NCBI RefSeq assembly: GCF_900114635.1
Contig: NZ_FOTQ01000002.1
Span: 124,001-188,000 of the forward strand
Source: Shimia aestuarii
GTDB lineage: Bacteria; Pseudomonadota; Alphaproteobacteria; Rhodobacterales; Rhodobacteraceae
Reading direction: 5' to 3'
Length of the DNA: 64,000 nucleotides
In this document: piece after piece, positions 37,407-47,175 of the stretch
Layout of the letters: every line of letters begins with the position of its first letter
How positions within the stretch are numbered: position 1 is the first letter of the stretch
The notes under the pieces: generated by a model
What the model was told of the DNA's origin: nothing
The model's database searches: none
What the model saw: the letters and a program-made list of their open reading frames with translations, nothing else
Translations under genes and position numbers: made by a program

Positions 37407-37904
37407 TCACTCGCCCAAACCGGCGTTTTCAAGATACCGCGCTTGTGCGGCAGTCATATACATGTGGCAGGACACCGTGGCCGGGCCACCGCCCGTCCCG
37501 CCGCCCCACAGCGAACGTTCATAATCACAGGTGGCATCGCGATAGCCGATCCACGCGCGTTGCATGTCGCGCAACGCATCCGCCTGGCTTGGCGCCGAGG
37601 AGCCAATCTCCTGCATCTCTGCGTCTATCTTCTTGGCTTCGGCCCGCACCCGGCCATAGGCGGCATTCAACCGGGCGTCCCAGTAAAGCCGTTCTTGCTC
37701 GTAACAGCCGCTCATGCCCACCGTGGACCAGCCGCCCTGCGTAGCGTCCATGCAGGCATTGGCCGACGCCCCGACACATGTCGTCTGGTCCTGCCCCGCA
37801 ACCAGACCTGCAAGGCAGGACTCGGTCGCCTCGGGCGAAAACACCAGATCCTGCGCCGCCACGGAGAGCGGCGCAAGCATCAGGGCGACGGCTGCACGGA
37901 TCAT
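37407..37904 (-). CDS. LprI-like (DUF1311) secreted protein
   Basis: 165 residues. A signal peptide ([15 protein letters not shown]) precedes a cysteine-rich domain. The DUF1311/LprI pattern is visible: an N-terminal C-x-n-C part ([19 protein letters not shown]), then [20 protein letters not shown], then [16 protein letters not shown] and a final cysteine in [13 protein letters not shown]. Family members include periplasmic lysozyme inhibitors. Its stop overlaps the start of liuA's end region: the gene starts at 37904, four bases into the liuA stop. A secreted protein inside a leucine-catabolism operon is unexpected. Confidence 0.82.
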   Translation of the reverse strand: MIRAAVALMLAPLSVAAQDLVFSPEATESCLAGLVAGQDQTTCVGASANACMDATQGGWSTVGMSGCYEQERLYWDARLNAAYGRVRAEAKKIDAEMQEIGSSAPSQADALRDMQRAWIGYRDATCDYERSLWGGGTGGGPATVSCHMYMTAAQARYLENAGLGE

Positions 37905-39064
37905 GCCTGCGCGCTCATCAGTTCGCGGCCGATCAGCATCCGGCGGATTTCCGAGGTGCCCGCACCGATTTCCATCAGCTTGGCATCGCGGAAAATGCGC
38001 CCCACCGGGTTATCACTCAGGTAACCGGCACCGCCCATGGCCTGCACCGCCTGATGCGCCTGCGTCATGGCCACTTCAGAGGCATAGAGACAGCAAGCCG
38101 CCGCATCCTGACGGGTGATCCGGCCAGAGTCACAGGCCTTGGCACATTCATAGACATAGGCCCGCGCCGAGTTCATCGCCGTATACATGTCGGCAATCTT
38201 GCCCTGCATCAGCTGGAAGTTCCCGATCGACTGGCCAAACTGCTTGCGCTCGACCATGTAGGGCATGATCTCGTCCAGGCAGGCCGCCATGATGCCCGTG
38301 CCGATCCCGGCCAGCACCACGCGCTCGTAATCCAGCCCCGACATCAGCACCTTGACGCCCTTGCCCTCTTCGCCCAGCACGTTTTCAAACGGCACTTCCA
38401 CGTCTTCAAAGATCAGCTCGGCGGTGTTCGACCCACGCATGCCCAGCTTGTCAAAGTGAGGCGAGGTCGAGAACCCTTTCATTTCCTTCTCGATCAGGAA
38501 CGCGGTGATGCCACGCGGCCCGGCATCCATGTCAGTCTTGGCGTAAACCACCAGCGTATCCGCATCCGGGCCGTTGGTGATCCAGTACTTGTTGCCGTTC
38601 AGAACATAGCGGTCGTTCTTCTTGTCCGCGCGCAGCTTCATGCTCACCACATCCGACCCGGCGGAGGGTTCCGACATGGCCAGCGCACCGACATGCTCGC
38701 CCGAAATCAGGCGCGGCAGGTATTTCTGCTTCTGCTCTTCGTTGCCGTTGAGCTTGATCTGGTTCACGCAAAGGTTCGAATGCGCCCCATAGCTGAGCGA
38801 GATCGAAGCCGACGCCCGCGCGATCTCTTCCACCGCAATCACATGCGCGAGATAGGACATCCCTGCCCCGCCATATTCCTCGGGCGTGGTAATGCCCAAA
38901 AGACCAAGCTCGCCGAACTCTTTCCAAAGCTCGTTCGGAAACTCGTTCTTCAGGTCGACTTCCGCCGCGATCGGCTTGATCCGCTCCTGAGCGAATCGGT
39001 GGACCATCTCGCGCATCGCGTTGACGTCTTCGCCGAGGTCAAATTCCATCGTGTGCATGAACAT
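37901..39064 (-). CDS. liuA: Isovaleryl-CoA dehydrogenase
   Basis: 387 residues, acyl-CoA dehydrogenase fold with FAD. Oxidises isovaleryl-CoA to 3-methylcrotonyl-CoA and passes electrons to ETF. The catalytic glutamate is in [14 protein letters not shown], at the position special to isovaleryl-CoA dehydrogenases rather than other family members. Other motifs are [19 protein letters not shown] and [20 protein letters not shown]. It is the first gene of the liu operon. A dyad lies 20 bases ahead of its ATG, with a GGGAG site in between. Also called ivd. Confidence 0.93.
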   Translation of the reverse strand: MFMHTMEFDLGEDVNAMREMVHRFAQERIKPIAAEVDLKNEFPNELWKEFGELGLLGITTPEEYGGAGMSYLAHVIAVEEIARASASISLSYGAHSNLCVNQIKLNGNEEQKQKYLPRLISGEHVGALAMSEPSAGSDVVSMKLRADKKNDRYVLNGNKYWITNGPDADTLVVYAKTDMDAGPRGITAFLIEKEMKGFSTSPHFDKLGMRGSNTAELIFEDVEVPFENVLGEEGKGVKVLMSGLDYERVVLAGIGTGIMAACLDEIMPYMVERKQFGQSIGNFQLMQGKIADMYTAMNSARAYVYECAKACDSGRITRQDAAACCLYASEVAMTQAHQAVQAMGGAGYLSDNPVGRIFRDAKLMEIGAGTSEIRRMLIGRELMSAQA

Positions 39065-39084
39065 CGCACCAGTTCTCCCGTTAT

Positions 39085-39098
39085 TGAACGCTTGTTCA
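39085..39098. promoter_or_regulatory. Candidate operator upstream of the liu operon
   Basis: TGAAC GCTT GTTCA is a perfect five-base-arm dyad, extended on both sides by TTAT and TATAA. It sits between liuA (minus) and the permease gene (plus), 20 bases from the liuA ATG. The form is what TetR-type regulators bind. A TATAAT (39099-39104) touches its right edge on the plus strand. No regulator gene is adjacent. Confidence 0.5.
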
Positions 39099-39167
39099 TA
39101 TAATTACGGCATGTCATTTCTCCGATCAAGAAAAACTTGTCATCACCGACCAAAAACAGGACCAGCC

Positions 39168-40469
39168 ATGCGCCCCGACCGCCATCCCGACGCGCCCCCT
39201 TTGGGGCTGGCCGAGCTGATCGCCATCGCCCTTGGCGGCATGGTGGGGGGCGGCATCTTCACCATCCTCGGATTGAGCGTGGCCCAGATCGGCCTCTGGA
39301 CCCCGTTGGCCATCGCCCTAGGTGGGCTGTTCGCGATTCTCGCCGCCTACTCCTATGTAAAGCTTGCCCTTTTCTACCGCGACGAAGGCGCCACCTACGC
39401 CTTTTTCAAACGCAGTTTTCCGGGCCATGACTTTGCCGCGGCCCTGATCGGATGGTGGGTCGTGTTCGGCTATATCGCCACGATCGCGCTTTATGCCTTC
39501 ACCTTCGCCTCCTATGCCATCTCCGGCTTCGACATTGCCGGAAACGACACCGCGCGCCGCCTCGTCGCTATGGCCGTGATCGCCGGATTTGCCGCCGTGA
39601 ATATCTGGTCCACCCGTGGCATGGGCCGGATCGAAGACCTGCTCGTCTACTCCAAAATCGTGATTCTCCTGATCGTGGCTGGGGTCCTCTGGGGCAATGC
39701 CCAACCCGAATTGCCCCAGCTCAACGGGCACGGCCCGGAGGCCAGCCTCTTCGCCGTGCTGACCATCGCCGCCGTGACCTTCGTCGCCTATGAAGGCTTC
39801 CAGCTGGTGATCCACGCCATGGACGAAATGCGCGATCCGGGCCGCAACATCCCGCGTGCCATCTATGCCGCTGTCGGACTGGCCACCACGGTCTACGTGG
39901 TCATCGCCATCGGCGCCGTGCTCGCCATCCCGTTCAAAGACATCATCACCCATCAGGAACATGCGCTGGCTGCGGGCGCGGCCGATGTACTCGGGCCCGT
40001 CGGGCGTCACCTGGTGATCGCAGGCGCCCTGCTGGCCACCATGAGCGCAATCTCCGGTACGCTCTTTGGCGCCTCCCGCCTGATGCGCGTGATTGCGCGC
40101 GACGGTTTTTTTCCGGCCCCGTTGGCCCTGCGCACCGGCACCATCCCACGCAATGCAGTGCTGGCCATGGCCGGTCTGGCCGCGCTCCTGATCCTGATTG
40201 GCGATCTGCGCCTGATCCTCGAATTCGGCTCGATCACCTTTCTTCTGGTCTCGATCCTCATGGCCGTCGCCAACCACAAACACCGCGCCGCCACCGGCTC
40301 GCACCCGCTCATGACCCTGTCCGCCATTCTCGGCCTCGGCCTCGGAGCCCTGCTGATCCTGATCTTCGAAGCCCGCCACGCCCCCGCGCAACTGGCCTTC
40401 GTTCTCGCCCTCTACGCCGCCCTCACCCTCGGCGCCTGGGTATTCACCCGCCTCAAACGCACCCCCTGA
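39168..40469 (+). CDS. APC family amino acid permease
   Basis: 433 residues, about 12 transmembrane helices. The N-terminal helix motif IALGGMVGGGIFTILG is the substrate-binding unwound helix of APC transporters. Next, SYVKLALFYRDEGATYAFFKR and VTFVAYEGFQLVIHAMDEM match the family. I chose the ATG at 39168, which has AGGA eight bases ahead. It is divergent from the liu operon and shares the intergenic dyad. Import of a branched-chain amino acid would fit that position but is only an inference. Confidence 0.87.
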   Translation: MRPDRHPDAPPLGLAELIAIALGGMVGGGIFTILGLSVAQIGLWTPLAIALGGLFAILAAYSYVKLALFYRDEGATYAFFKRSFPGHDFAAALIGWWVVFGYIATIALYAFTFASYAISGFDIAGNDTARRLVAMAVIAGFAAVNIWSTRGMGRIEDLLVYSKIVILLIVAGVLWGNAQPELPQLNGHGPEASLFAVLTIAAVTFVAYEGFQLVIHAMDEMRDPGRNIPRAIYAAVGLATTVYVVIAIGAVLAIPFKDIITHQEHALAAGAADVLGPVGRHLVIAGALLATMSAISGTLFGASRLMRVIARDGFFPAPLALRTGTIPRNAVLAMAGLAALLILIGDLRLILEFGSITFLLVSILMAVANHKHRAATGSHPLMTLSAILGLGLGALLILIFEARHAPAQLAFVLALYAALTLGAWVFTRLKRTP

Positions 40470-40534
40470 TCTTTCTTTTTCCAGAAATACCCCGGGGGAA
40501 TCGCCCCCAAGGGGCGATGGGGGCAGCGCCCCCT
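40467..40534 (+). repeat. Tandem-hairpin repeat, copy 2 (between permease and aminotransferase)
   Basis: Starts in the permease stop codon: TGATCTTTCTTTTTCCAGAA, then ATACCCCGGGGGAA. Two hairpins follow: TCGCCCC CAA GGGGCGA (40501-40517) and GGGGGC AGC GCCCCC (40519-40533). It ends at the stop of the convergent aminotransferase gene, so it can terminate both. Copy 4, at 53264, is nearly identical outside the first hairpin. Confidence 0.75.
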
Positions 40535-41742
40535 TATCCGTTGGCCTGCCAGACCGCCCCTACCTCGGCCCGGATGATCCGCGCAATCAAAGCGCAATCC
40601 TCCAGCGAGAAGGTCAGCGGAATGCGCATGTCTACAACCCCCTTCAACACCCGGTCCGTCGCAGGCATCGCGGCGCTGGGGGCATAGCGCCAACTGTCAT
40701 AGCGCGAGGTAAAGGCCACCGGCTCCGCCCCCCCGAACCACTTCAACTCCACCCCCCGCGCTGCGCAACGCGCCAAGACGGCCGCAATGCGTGCCTCGTC
40801 CCAATCCAGCAACAGGAACTGGATCGAGGACCCGACAAACCCTTCCCCGTCCGACCGCTCAACCACCTGCAAGCCGGGCGTGCCCCGCACCCCCTCTTCC
40901 AGCACGCCATAGCGCGCATTCCACGCCGCCACCTGTTCGGGCAGCTTACGCAACTGCGGGCGCAGAATCGCCGCGCGCAGGTTGTCCATGCGCCCGGAAA
41001 CGTTTGGCGTGTCGTATTTCACCTGCTCGAACATCTCCGGCTCCGGCGCCGCCAGATGCCGCTCATAAAGCATGTAGGATCCCGACAGCATCACCGCCCG
41101 CGCCATCAGCTCTGCATCATCCGAAATCAGGAACCCGCCCTCGCCGGAATTCACATGCTTGTAGGTCTGCGTCGAATAACAGGCGATGACCCCGTGCCGC
41201 CCCGACGGCACGCCACGCCAGCCCCCACCCATCGTATGCGCACAATCCTCGATCACCCGGATTCCATGCGCGTCACACAGCGCCATCAACGCGTCCATAT
41301 CCACGATATGCCCGCGCATATGGCTCAGCATCAGCACATCCGCCTGACCGGCCTTGGCCGCCAGATCCTCAAGGTCGATCACCAGCCCCTCGGTCACGCC
41401 GACAAACACCGGCACCGCCCCGACGCTGGCAATCGCCCCCGGCACCGGGGCCAGCGTAAAGGCGTTGGTCAACACCTTGTCCCCCGGCCCGACCCCCAGC
41501 GCGCGCAAGGCACAGCCCATCGCATAGCCCCCCGATGCCACTGCAAGGCAATACTTCGCCCCCGTCAGCGCCGCGAACTCCTGTTCCAAAAGCGCGGCCT
41601 CACCCAATTCACCAGGGGCGACGTTGTAACGATGCAGCCGCCCCGACCGCATCACGGCCACGGCAGCCTCGATCGCCTCGTCCGGGATCGGTTCCTGCTG
41701 GGTGAAATTGCCCGTGAATTTTTCCGTGGAACGCTCGCCCAT
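40534..41742 (-). CDS. DegT/DnrJ/EryC1 family aminotransferase
   Basis: 402 residues, PLP-dependent fold type I, of the kind that aminates sugar nucleotides or cyclitols. The pattern GKxAxAVASGGYAMGCALRAL (seen as CLAVASGGYAMGCAL) and VIEDCAHTMGG are present. The PLP lysine is expected in STQTYKHVNSGEGGF. I chose the ATG at 41742 (MGERSTEKF), with GAGG six bases ahead. No sugar-nucleotide gene cluster is adjacent, so the substrate cannot be named. Confidence 0.85.
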   Translation of the reverse strand: MGERSTEKFTGNFTQQEPIPDEAIEAAVAVMRSGRLHRYNVAPGELGEAALLEQEFAALTGAKYCLAVASGGYAMGCALRALGVGPGDKVLTNAFTLAPVPGAIASVGAVPVFVGVTEGLVIDLEDLAAKAGQADVLMLSHMRGHIVDMDALMALCDAHGIRVIEDCAHTMGGGWRGVPSGRHGVIACYSTQTYKHVNSGEGGFLISDDAELMARAVMLSGSYMLYERHLAAPEPEMFEQVKYDTPNVSGRMDNLRAAILRPQLRKLPEQVAAWNARYGVLEEGVRGTPGLQVVERSDGEGFVGSSIQFLLLDWDEARIAAVLARCAARGVELKWFGGAEPVAFTSRYDSWRYAPSAAMPATDRVLKGVVDMRIPLTFSLEDCALIARIIRAEVGAVWQANG

Positions 41743-41903
41743 CACCCACCTCGCTTCAAACACCTGCCCAAGGGTTACGCCATGCCCGTCCGCCCCGCAA
41801 TTGCGGATCGGCAGGCCAAAACGCGACATCAGGCGTCGGCATCACCCCTTTTTGCCGCCAATCCCTTGCTAGGCTGGTCTCATCCCACAAGGAGACCCCG
41901 CCC

Positions 41904-43211
41904 ATGCCCGCCGCGCTCGACTTCATCCATTCCCTCTCCCTTTCCGACATTCCCGCCCCGGTGCGCGCACAGGCCGAACTCAGTCTGCTCGACCTGATCG
42001 GCGTCGCCGCTGGCGGGATCGGCACACGGCTTTCCCAAATCATCCGCGACCACGCCCACACCGAATTCGGCGGACACCTCCCCATGTTGTTTGACGGACG
42101 CCACACGTCGGCAACGGGCGGCGCGCTCGCCGCCGGCATGACCATCGACGCACTGGATGCGCACGACGGGTTCAACCCGGCCAAGGGCCATATCGGCTGC
42201 CCGCTCTTTCCCGCGGCTCTCATGCTGGGTCACGAAGCGAATGTGGCGGGGCGCGATTTCCTGACCGCGATCATCCTGGGCTATGAATTCGGCGCCCGCG
42301 CCGCCATGGCCCAGCATGCCACGGTCCCCGACTATCACACCTCGGGCAGCTGGGGCGCGGTCACCGCCGCCGCCGCGGGCGCGCGCCTCCTGCAGCTTGA
42401 CCCCGACACCACCCGCCACGCGCTCGGCATCGCCGAATACCACGGTCCCCGCTCCCAGATGATGCGCTGCATCGATACGCCCACCATGGTCAAGGACGGC
42501 TCCGGCTGGGGGTCCATGGCGGGCGTTTCTGCTGTGAAACTGGCCCAATCCGGCTTTACCGGAGCCCCGGCCATCACAGTTGAAGAGGCCCCCGATTTCT
42601 GGGCCGATCTTGGCAACCGCTGGTACATGCTGGAACAGTATTACAAACCCTATCCGGTCTGCCGCTGGGCGCAGGCCCCGATCGAAGCCGCCCTGCATCT
42701 GCGCCAAAGCCACGGGCTTGGCCCGGACGACATCACCAGCATCGAAATTCACACGTTCCACGAATCCGTGCGCCTTGCCATGCCCACCCCAGACAGCACC
42801 GAAGCCGCGCAATATTCTACGTCTTTCCCGGTTGCTGTCGCCCTTGCCCGCGGCACAGTCACCCCTTCGGACATCTCCGATGCCGCCGTCAGCGACCCGA
42901 CGATCCTCGGCCTCGCCAGCAAGATCAAAATGGTCGAAAGCGACCACGCCAACGCGCATTTTCCCCTGAAACGCTTTGCCCGGGTGATCATCACCACGCC
43001 GCGGGGCCAGTTTGAAAGCGACTGGCACGAACCGCTCTGGGATCACACCGCCCCCCCGTCCGAGGCCGATCTGCGCATGAAATACCATGCACTTGCCGAC
43101 CCCGTTCTGGGCCACGACACCGCCGCGCGCATCGAAGAGAGTCTGTCAGGGCTCGACAAAAAACCGTTGTCGGCCCTCTCCGATCAGCTGTTGCGCCCGA
43201 TCAGCGCCTGA
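41904..43211 (+). CDS. MmgE/PrpD family protein
   Basis: 435 residues. The family includes 2-methylcitrate dehydratase and cis-aconitate decarboxylase. The N-terminus (RAQAELSLLDLIGVAAGG), the segment DALDAHDGFNPAKGHIG and the later YKPYPVCRWAQAPIEAAL block are characteristic. No prpB or prpC gene is adjacent, so methylcitrate cycling is not supported. The ATG has AAGGAG ahead. The 3' end overlaps the convergent HAD gene by 28 bases. Confidence 0.88.
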   Translation: MPAALDFIHSLSLSDIPAPVRAQAELSLLDLIGVAAGGIGTRLSQIIRDHAHTEFGGHLPMLFDGRHTSATGGALAAGMTIDALDAHDGFNPAKGHIGCPLFPAALMLGHEANVAGRDFLTAIILGYEFGARAAMAQHATVPDYHTSGSWGAVTAAAAGARLLQLDPDTTRHALGIAEYHGPRSQMMRCIDTPTMVKDGSGWGSMAGVSAVKLAQSGFTGAPAITVEEAPDFWADLGNRWYMLEQYYKPYPVCRWAQAPIEAALHLRQSHGLGPDDITSIEIHTFHESVRLAMPTPDSTEAAQYSTSFPVAVALARGTVTPSDISDAAVSDPTILGLASKIKMVESDHANAHFPLKRFARVIITTPRGQFESDWHEPLWDHTAPPSEADLRMKYHALADPVLGHDTAARIEESLSGLDKKPLSALSDQLLRPISA

Positions 43212-43855
43212 ACCAGATCCGGCAGGTCCGCAAAGTCATGCAAAAGCGCCTCCGGCTCCAGCGCCGCCATATCCTCGCCGCTTGGCCCGAAGGTCACCAG
43301 CACCGACGGCACCCCCGCCGCCCGCGCCGTGTTGCGGTCCGTGTCACTATCCCCGATCAAAACGGTCCTGGCCGGGTCTCCCCCCAATCGCCGCGCGGTT
43401 TCCATCAGCGGTGCCGGGTCCGGCTTTCGCACGGGCAATGTATCCGCCCCGACCAGCGCCCCAAAAGCCGCCCGCGCGCCCAGGGCCTGCAACAACTGTT
43501 CCGCCAGCGCCTCGGGCTTGTTGGTGCAGATCCCGACGCCGTAGCCACGCGCCGACAATTCCCCGACCGCGTCCAGCGCGCCGGGGTAAAACACCGTATG
43601 CTCGGCAATTGCGTCGCCATAGGCCTCCAAAAGCATCGGGTAGTACTGCTCCACCACCGCCGCATCCATCCGCCCAAGGCGGGTCAGCCCCTCGGTCAGC
43701 ATCCGCTTCCCACCGCGCAGGGCAATGCCCGCATCCGTTGCCGCATCCAGAAGGTCGCCCGCCCCCATATCCCGAAAACAGGCATTTGCCGCCGCGATAA
43801 GATCGCCGCTCGTATCCGCCAGCGTCCCGTCCAGATCAAAAACCACCGTCCGCAT
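43184..43855 (-). CDS. HAD hydrolase, phosphoglycolate phosphatase-like
   Basis: 223 residues. Motif I is FDLDGTLADT (nucleophile aspartate), motif II is in GICTNKP, and motif III/IV is KPDPAPL with GDSDTDRNTARAAGV. The length and cap position fit Gph, which removes 2-phosphoglycolate formed by Rubisco side reactions or DNA repair. Related substrates are possible. I chose the ATG at 43855, which begins MRTVVFDLDGT as in the family; longer reading frames upstream lack similarity. It converges on the MmgE/PrpD gene with overlap and is divergent from glmU. Confidence 0.85.
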   Translation of the reverse strand: MRTVVFDLDGTLADTSGDLIAAANACFRDMGAGDLLDAATDAGIALRGGKRMLTEGLTRLGRMDAAVVEQYYPMLLEAYGDAIAEHTVFYPGALDAVGELSARGYGVGICTNKPEALAEQLLQALGARAAFGALVGADTLPVRKPDPAPLMETARRLGGDPARTVLIGDSDTDRNTARAAGVPSVLVTFGPSGEDMAALEPEALLHDFADLPDLVQALIGRNS

Positions 43856-43997
43856 CGCGCGCTCCCCCACCCATATGTTGGCGCGTTTCCGCGCATCGCT
43901 GTTACAGCGCGCAATCAGTTTTGATGGCTCACGGCCTTGCGCCCTTGCCGCAACCGGATAAAACGGGAGCAATCAGAATACAAAGAGAATTCGCTAC

Positions 43998-45350
43998 ATG
44001 AGCACCGCACTTGTCATCCTCGCCGCAGGCAAAGGTACACGGATGAAGTCCGACAAACCCAAGGTTCTGCACGAGATCGCCAATGCGCCGCTGCTGATCC
44101 ACGCCATGCAGGCCGGCGCATCGCTGGAGCCGCAACGCACCGTGATCGTCGCCGGTCACGGCTACGAAGAGGTCCGCCAGACGGTGGTCGACCATGATCC
44201 CGAGGCCATTGTTGTGCTTCAGGAAGAGCAGAATGGCACCGGTCACGCCGTCAGCATGTGCCGCGACGCGCTTGAAGATTTCGACGGCGACGTGATCGTT
44301 CTCTTTGGCGACACCCCGTTTGTCAGCGCGCAGACGCTGGAAAGAATGGTGGCGGCCCGCGCAGACAATGCCGTGGTCGTGCTTGGATTCACAGCGGCCG
44401 ATCCGGGCAAGTACGGGCGGTTGATCATGCAGGGCGACAGCCTCGAAAAGATCGTCGAATTTGCCGACGCATCACCAGAGGAGCGCGCCGTAACCTTCTG
44501 TAATTCTGGCGTAATGCTTGCCAAACGGGATCAGCTATTTGGCCTGCTTGACGCCGTTGAACCGCACAATGCCCAGGGCGAATACTATCTCACCGACATC
44601 GTCGGAATTGCCCGTGACAGGGGCCTTCCCGTCACCGCGGTGGCTTGCGACGAGGCCGAAACACTGGGGATCAATTCCCGCGCGCATCTGGCCGAGGCCG
44701 AGTCGATTTTCCAGACCCGCGCTCGCGCCGAACTGATGGATCTTGGCGTGACGCTTCAACAGCCTGATACCGTCATGTTGTCCTATGACACGGTGATCGG
44801 GCGCGACACGGTGATCGAACCCAACGTCTATTTCGGCCCCGGCGTCACCGTCGAAAGCGGCACCCGCATCCGCGCCTTTTCTCATCTCGAAGGATGCCAC
44901 ATCGCGCGCGGCAGTTCCGTGGGGCCTTATGCCCGACTGCGTCCCGGCGCCGAACTCAGCGAACACACCCACATCGGCAATTTTGTCGAGATCAAGAACG
45001 CCACTATCGGCGAGGGTAGCAAGGTCAATCATCTCTCCTATATCGGAGATGCCGCAATTGGTGAGAGTACCAATATCGGCGCCGGCACCATCACCTGCAA
45101 TTATGATGGCGTCATGAAGCACCACACGGCCATTGGCGATCGGGCATTCATTGGTTCAAACACAATGCTGGTGGCGCCGGTTTCCATCGGTCACGGGGCC
45201 ATGACGGGATCGGGCTCGGTGATCACCAAGGACGTGCCTGATGCCGCTCTGGCACTGGCGCGTGCCGACCAGGTCAACAAACCCGGCTTGGCACGCAAAT
45301 TGTTCGAAATTCTTAAGTCAAAGAAACAAAAACGCGACGGAGTGGCTTGA
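43998..45350 (+). CDS. glmU: Bifunctional UDP-GlcNAc pyrophosphorylase / GlcN-1-P acetyltransferase
   Basis: 450 residues. Makes UDP-GlcNAc for peptidoglycan and lipid A: acetylation of glucosamine-1-phosphate, then uridylylation. The N-terminal part shows LAAGKGTRMKSDKPKVLHEI, EEQNGTGHAV and LFGDTPF. The C-terminal left-handed beta-helix hexapeptide region runs from about residue 240, with GPGVTVESGTRIRAFSHLEG and FIGSNTMLVAPVSIG. It lies 1 base before glmS, which makes its precursor sugar. Confidence 0.96.
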   Translation: MSTALVILAAGKGTRMKSDKPKVLHEIANAPLLIHAMQAGASLEPQRTVIVAGHGYEEVRQTVVDHDPEAIVVLQEEQNGTGHAVSMCRDALEDFDGDVIVLFGDTPFVSAQTLERMVAARADNAVVVLGFTAADPGKYGRLIMQGDSLEKIVEFADASPEERAVTFCNSGVMLAKRDQLFGLLDAVEPHNAQGEYYLTDIVGIARDRGLPVTAVACDEAETLGINSRAHLAEAESIFQTRARAELMDLGVTLQQPDTVMLSYDTVIGRDTVIEPNVYFGPGVTVESGTRIRAFSHLEGCHIARGSSVGPYARLRPGAELSEHTHIGNFVEIKNATIGEGSKVNHLSYIGDAAIGESTNIGAGTITCNYDGVMKHHTAIGDRAFIGSNTMLVAPVSIGHGAMTGSGSVITKDVPDAALALARADQVNKPGLARKLFEILKSKKQKRDGVA

Positions 45351-45351
45351 A

Positions 45352-47175
45352 ATGTGCGGAATTGTAGGGGTACTCGGAAACCACGAGGCCGCGCCGATCC
45401 TCGTCGAAGCGCTGAAACGGCTAGAATATCGCGGCTATGACAGTGCCGGGATCGCCACCGTCAATGACGGGATTCTCGACCGCCGCCGCGCGGTTGGAAA
45501 ACTCGTAAATCTCTCCGATCTTCTTGTGCATGAGCCCCTGCGCGGCAAGTCCGGAATCGGGCACACCCGCTGGGCCACGCATGGCGCGCCTTCGATCCTC
45601 AATGCCCACCCGCATCAGGCCGGTCAGGTGGCCGTCGTACATAATGGCATCATCGAGAATTTCCGGGATTTGCGCGAAGAGCTTGCGACTGCCGGGATTT
45701 CCTTTGTCACGGAAACCGACACGGAAACTGTGGCCTTGATGACTCAGCGGTATATGGACGAAGGGCTTGGCCCGGTTGACGCCGCCCGCAAGACACTTTC
45801 ACGCTTGGACGGCGCATTCGCTCTGGCATTTCTGTTTCAGGGTGAGGAAGACTTGATCGTCGCTGCACGAAAAGGCTCCCCCCTCGCCATCGGCCACGGA
45901 CAGGGCGAGATGTTTGTCGGGTCCGACGCCATTGCCCTTGCCCCCCTCACCGATCGCATCACCTATCTCGAAGAGGGAGACAGCGCAGTCCTGACCCGCA
46001 CCAGCCTCGAGATCCGCAATGCCGATGGAGAACTGGCCAACCGCCCCGTCAAACGGATCCGCACCGATCAGGCCCGCGTGGACAAGGGTGGGCACAAACA
46101 CTTCATGGCCAAGGAAATTGCCGAACAGCCAACCGTCACCGGCGAAGCCATAGATCACTATCTTTCCCACGACGGAAAAACCATCACCCTGCCTGAACCG
46201 GGGCTGGATTTCACCAAGATCGACCGTCTGAGTATGGTTGCCTGTGGTACGGCCTATTATGCCTGCCTCACGGCAAAATACTGGTTCGAACAACTGGCAG
46301 GCATTCCGGTGGACGTGGATGTCGCGAGTGAATTCCGCTACCGCGAACCGCCGATCCCGGCACGCACCGTGGCACTTTTCGTGTCGCAATCGGGTGAAAC
46401 AGCCGATACGCTGGCTGCCCTGCGCTATTGCGAGGGAAAGGCCGACCGTATCGTCTCGGTGGTCAACGTCCCTGAAAGTTCCATCGCCCGGGAAAGTGAT
46501 CTGGCCCTGCCGATCCTTGCCGGAACCGAGATCGGCGTGGCGTCGACCAAGGCATTTACATGCCAGTTGTCCGTACTCCTGATGCTGGCCCTCAAGGCCG
46601 CTTCAGACCGGGATATGATCGACCCCGAGCAGCTTGCCGATCTTTTGTCGGCATTTCGCAATTTGCCCGCCCAACTCGACGCCGCACTCGAAGCAGAGCC
46701 GCAGATTGCGAAGGTTGCGCACAAACTTTCAGAGGCACGCGATATTCTGTTCCTCGGGCGGGGACTCATGTATCCACTCGCCCTTGAAGGCGCTCTTAAA
46801 TTGAAAGAAATAAGCTATATACATGCTGAAGCTTATGCATCAGGCGAACTGAAACACGGCCCCATTGCGCTCGTTGACAAACATGTACCCGTGGTCGTTC
46901 TGGCCCCCCGAGACGACCTGTTCGACAAAACGGTTTCCAATATGCAGGAGGTCATGGCACGCAACGGAAAGGTGCTGCTGATCACGGATTCCGACGGCGC
47001 TTCCGAGGGTGGAGAAGGCACTTGGGATATCGTCAGGCTTCCCGCCGTGCACCCCGTCCTGTCCCCGATCCTTTACGCGATCCCGGCACAGCTTCTGGCC
47101 TATCACACCGCCGTGGCCAAGGGCACCGACGTCGACCAGCCACGCAACCTCGCCAAATCCGTGACCGTCGAATAA
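45352..47175 (+). CDS. glmS: Glutamine-fructose-6-phosphate transaminase (isomerizing)
   Basis: 607 residues. Converts fructose-6-phosphate and glutamine to glucosamine-6-phosphate. The N-terminal glutaminase starts MCGIVGVLGN with the nucleophile Cys2. Then come YRGYDSAGIA, HTRWATHG and the SIS isomerase domains, with CGTAYYACL, SQSGETADT and FLGRGLMYPLALEGALKLKE. An upstream in-frame start would destroy the Cys2 N-terminus, so the ATG at 45352 is certain. No glmS ribozyme is expected or seen. Confidence 0.97.
   Translation: MCGIVGVLGNHEAAPILVEALKRLEYRGYDSAGIATVNDGILDRRRAVGKLVNLSDLLVHEPLRGKSGIGHTRWATHGAPSILNAHPHQAGQVAVVHNGIIENFRDLREELATAGISFVTETDTETVALMTQRYMDEGLGPVDAARKTLSRLDGAFALAFLFQGEEDLIVAARKGSPLAIGHGQGEMFVGSDAIALAPLTDRITYLEEGDSAVLTRTSLEIRNADGELANRPVKRIRTDQARVDKGGHKHFMAKEIAEQPTVTGEAIDHYLSHDGKTITLPEPGLDFTKIDRLSMVACGTAYYACLTAKYWFEQLAGIPVDVDVASEFRYREPPIPARTVALFVSQSGETADTLAALRYCEGKADRIVSVVNVPESSIARESDLALPILAGTEIGVASTKAFTCQLSVLLMLALKAASDRDMIDPEQLADLLSAFRNLPAQLDAALEAEPQIAKVAHKLSEARDILFLGRGLMYPLALEGALKLKEISYIHAEAYASGELKHGPIALVDKHVPVVVLAPRDDLFDKTVSNMQEVMARNGKVLLITDSDGASEGGEGTWDIVRLPAVHPVLSPILYAIPAQLLAYHTAVAKGTDVDQPRNLAKSVTVE

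Noticed and set aside
33840-38024. A 1394-codon open frame on the plus strand
   Set aside because: It lies antisense to the two methylcrotonyl-CoA carboxylase genes and flanking genes. High GC at third positions makes long antisense frames common here, and its product is Arg/His-rich with no domain.
41904-43211. Methylcitrate cycle gene (prpD)
   Set aside because: The family is broad and no prpB or prpC is adjacent; propionate metabolism is not supported here.
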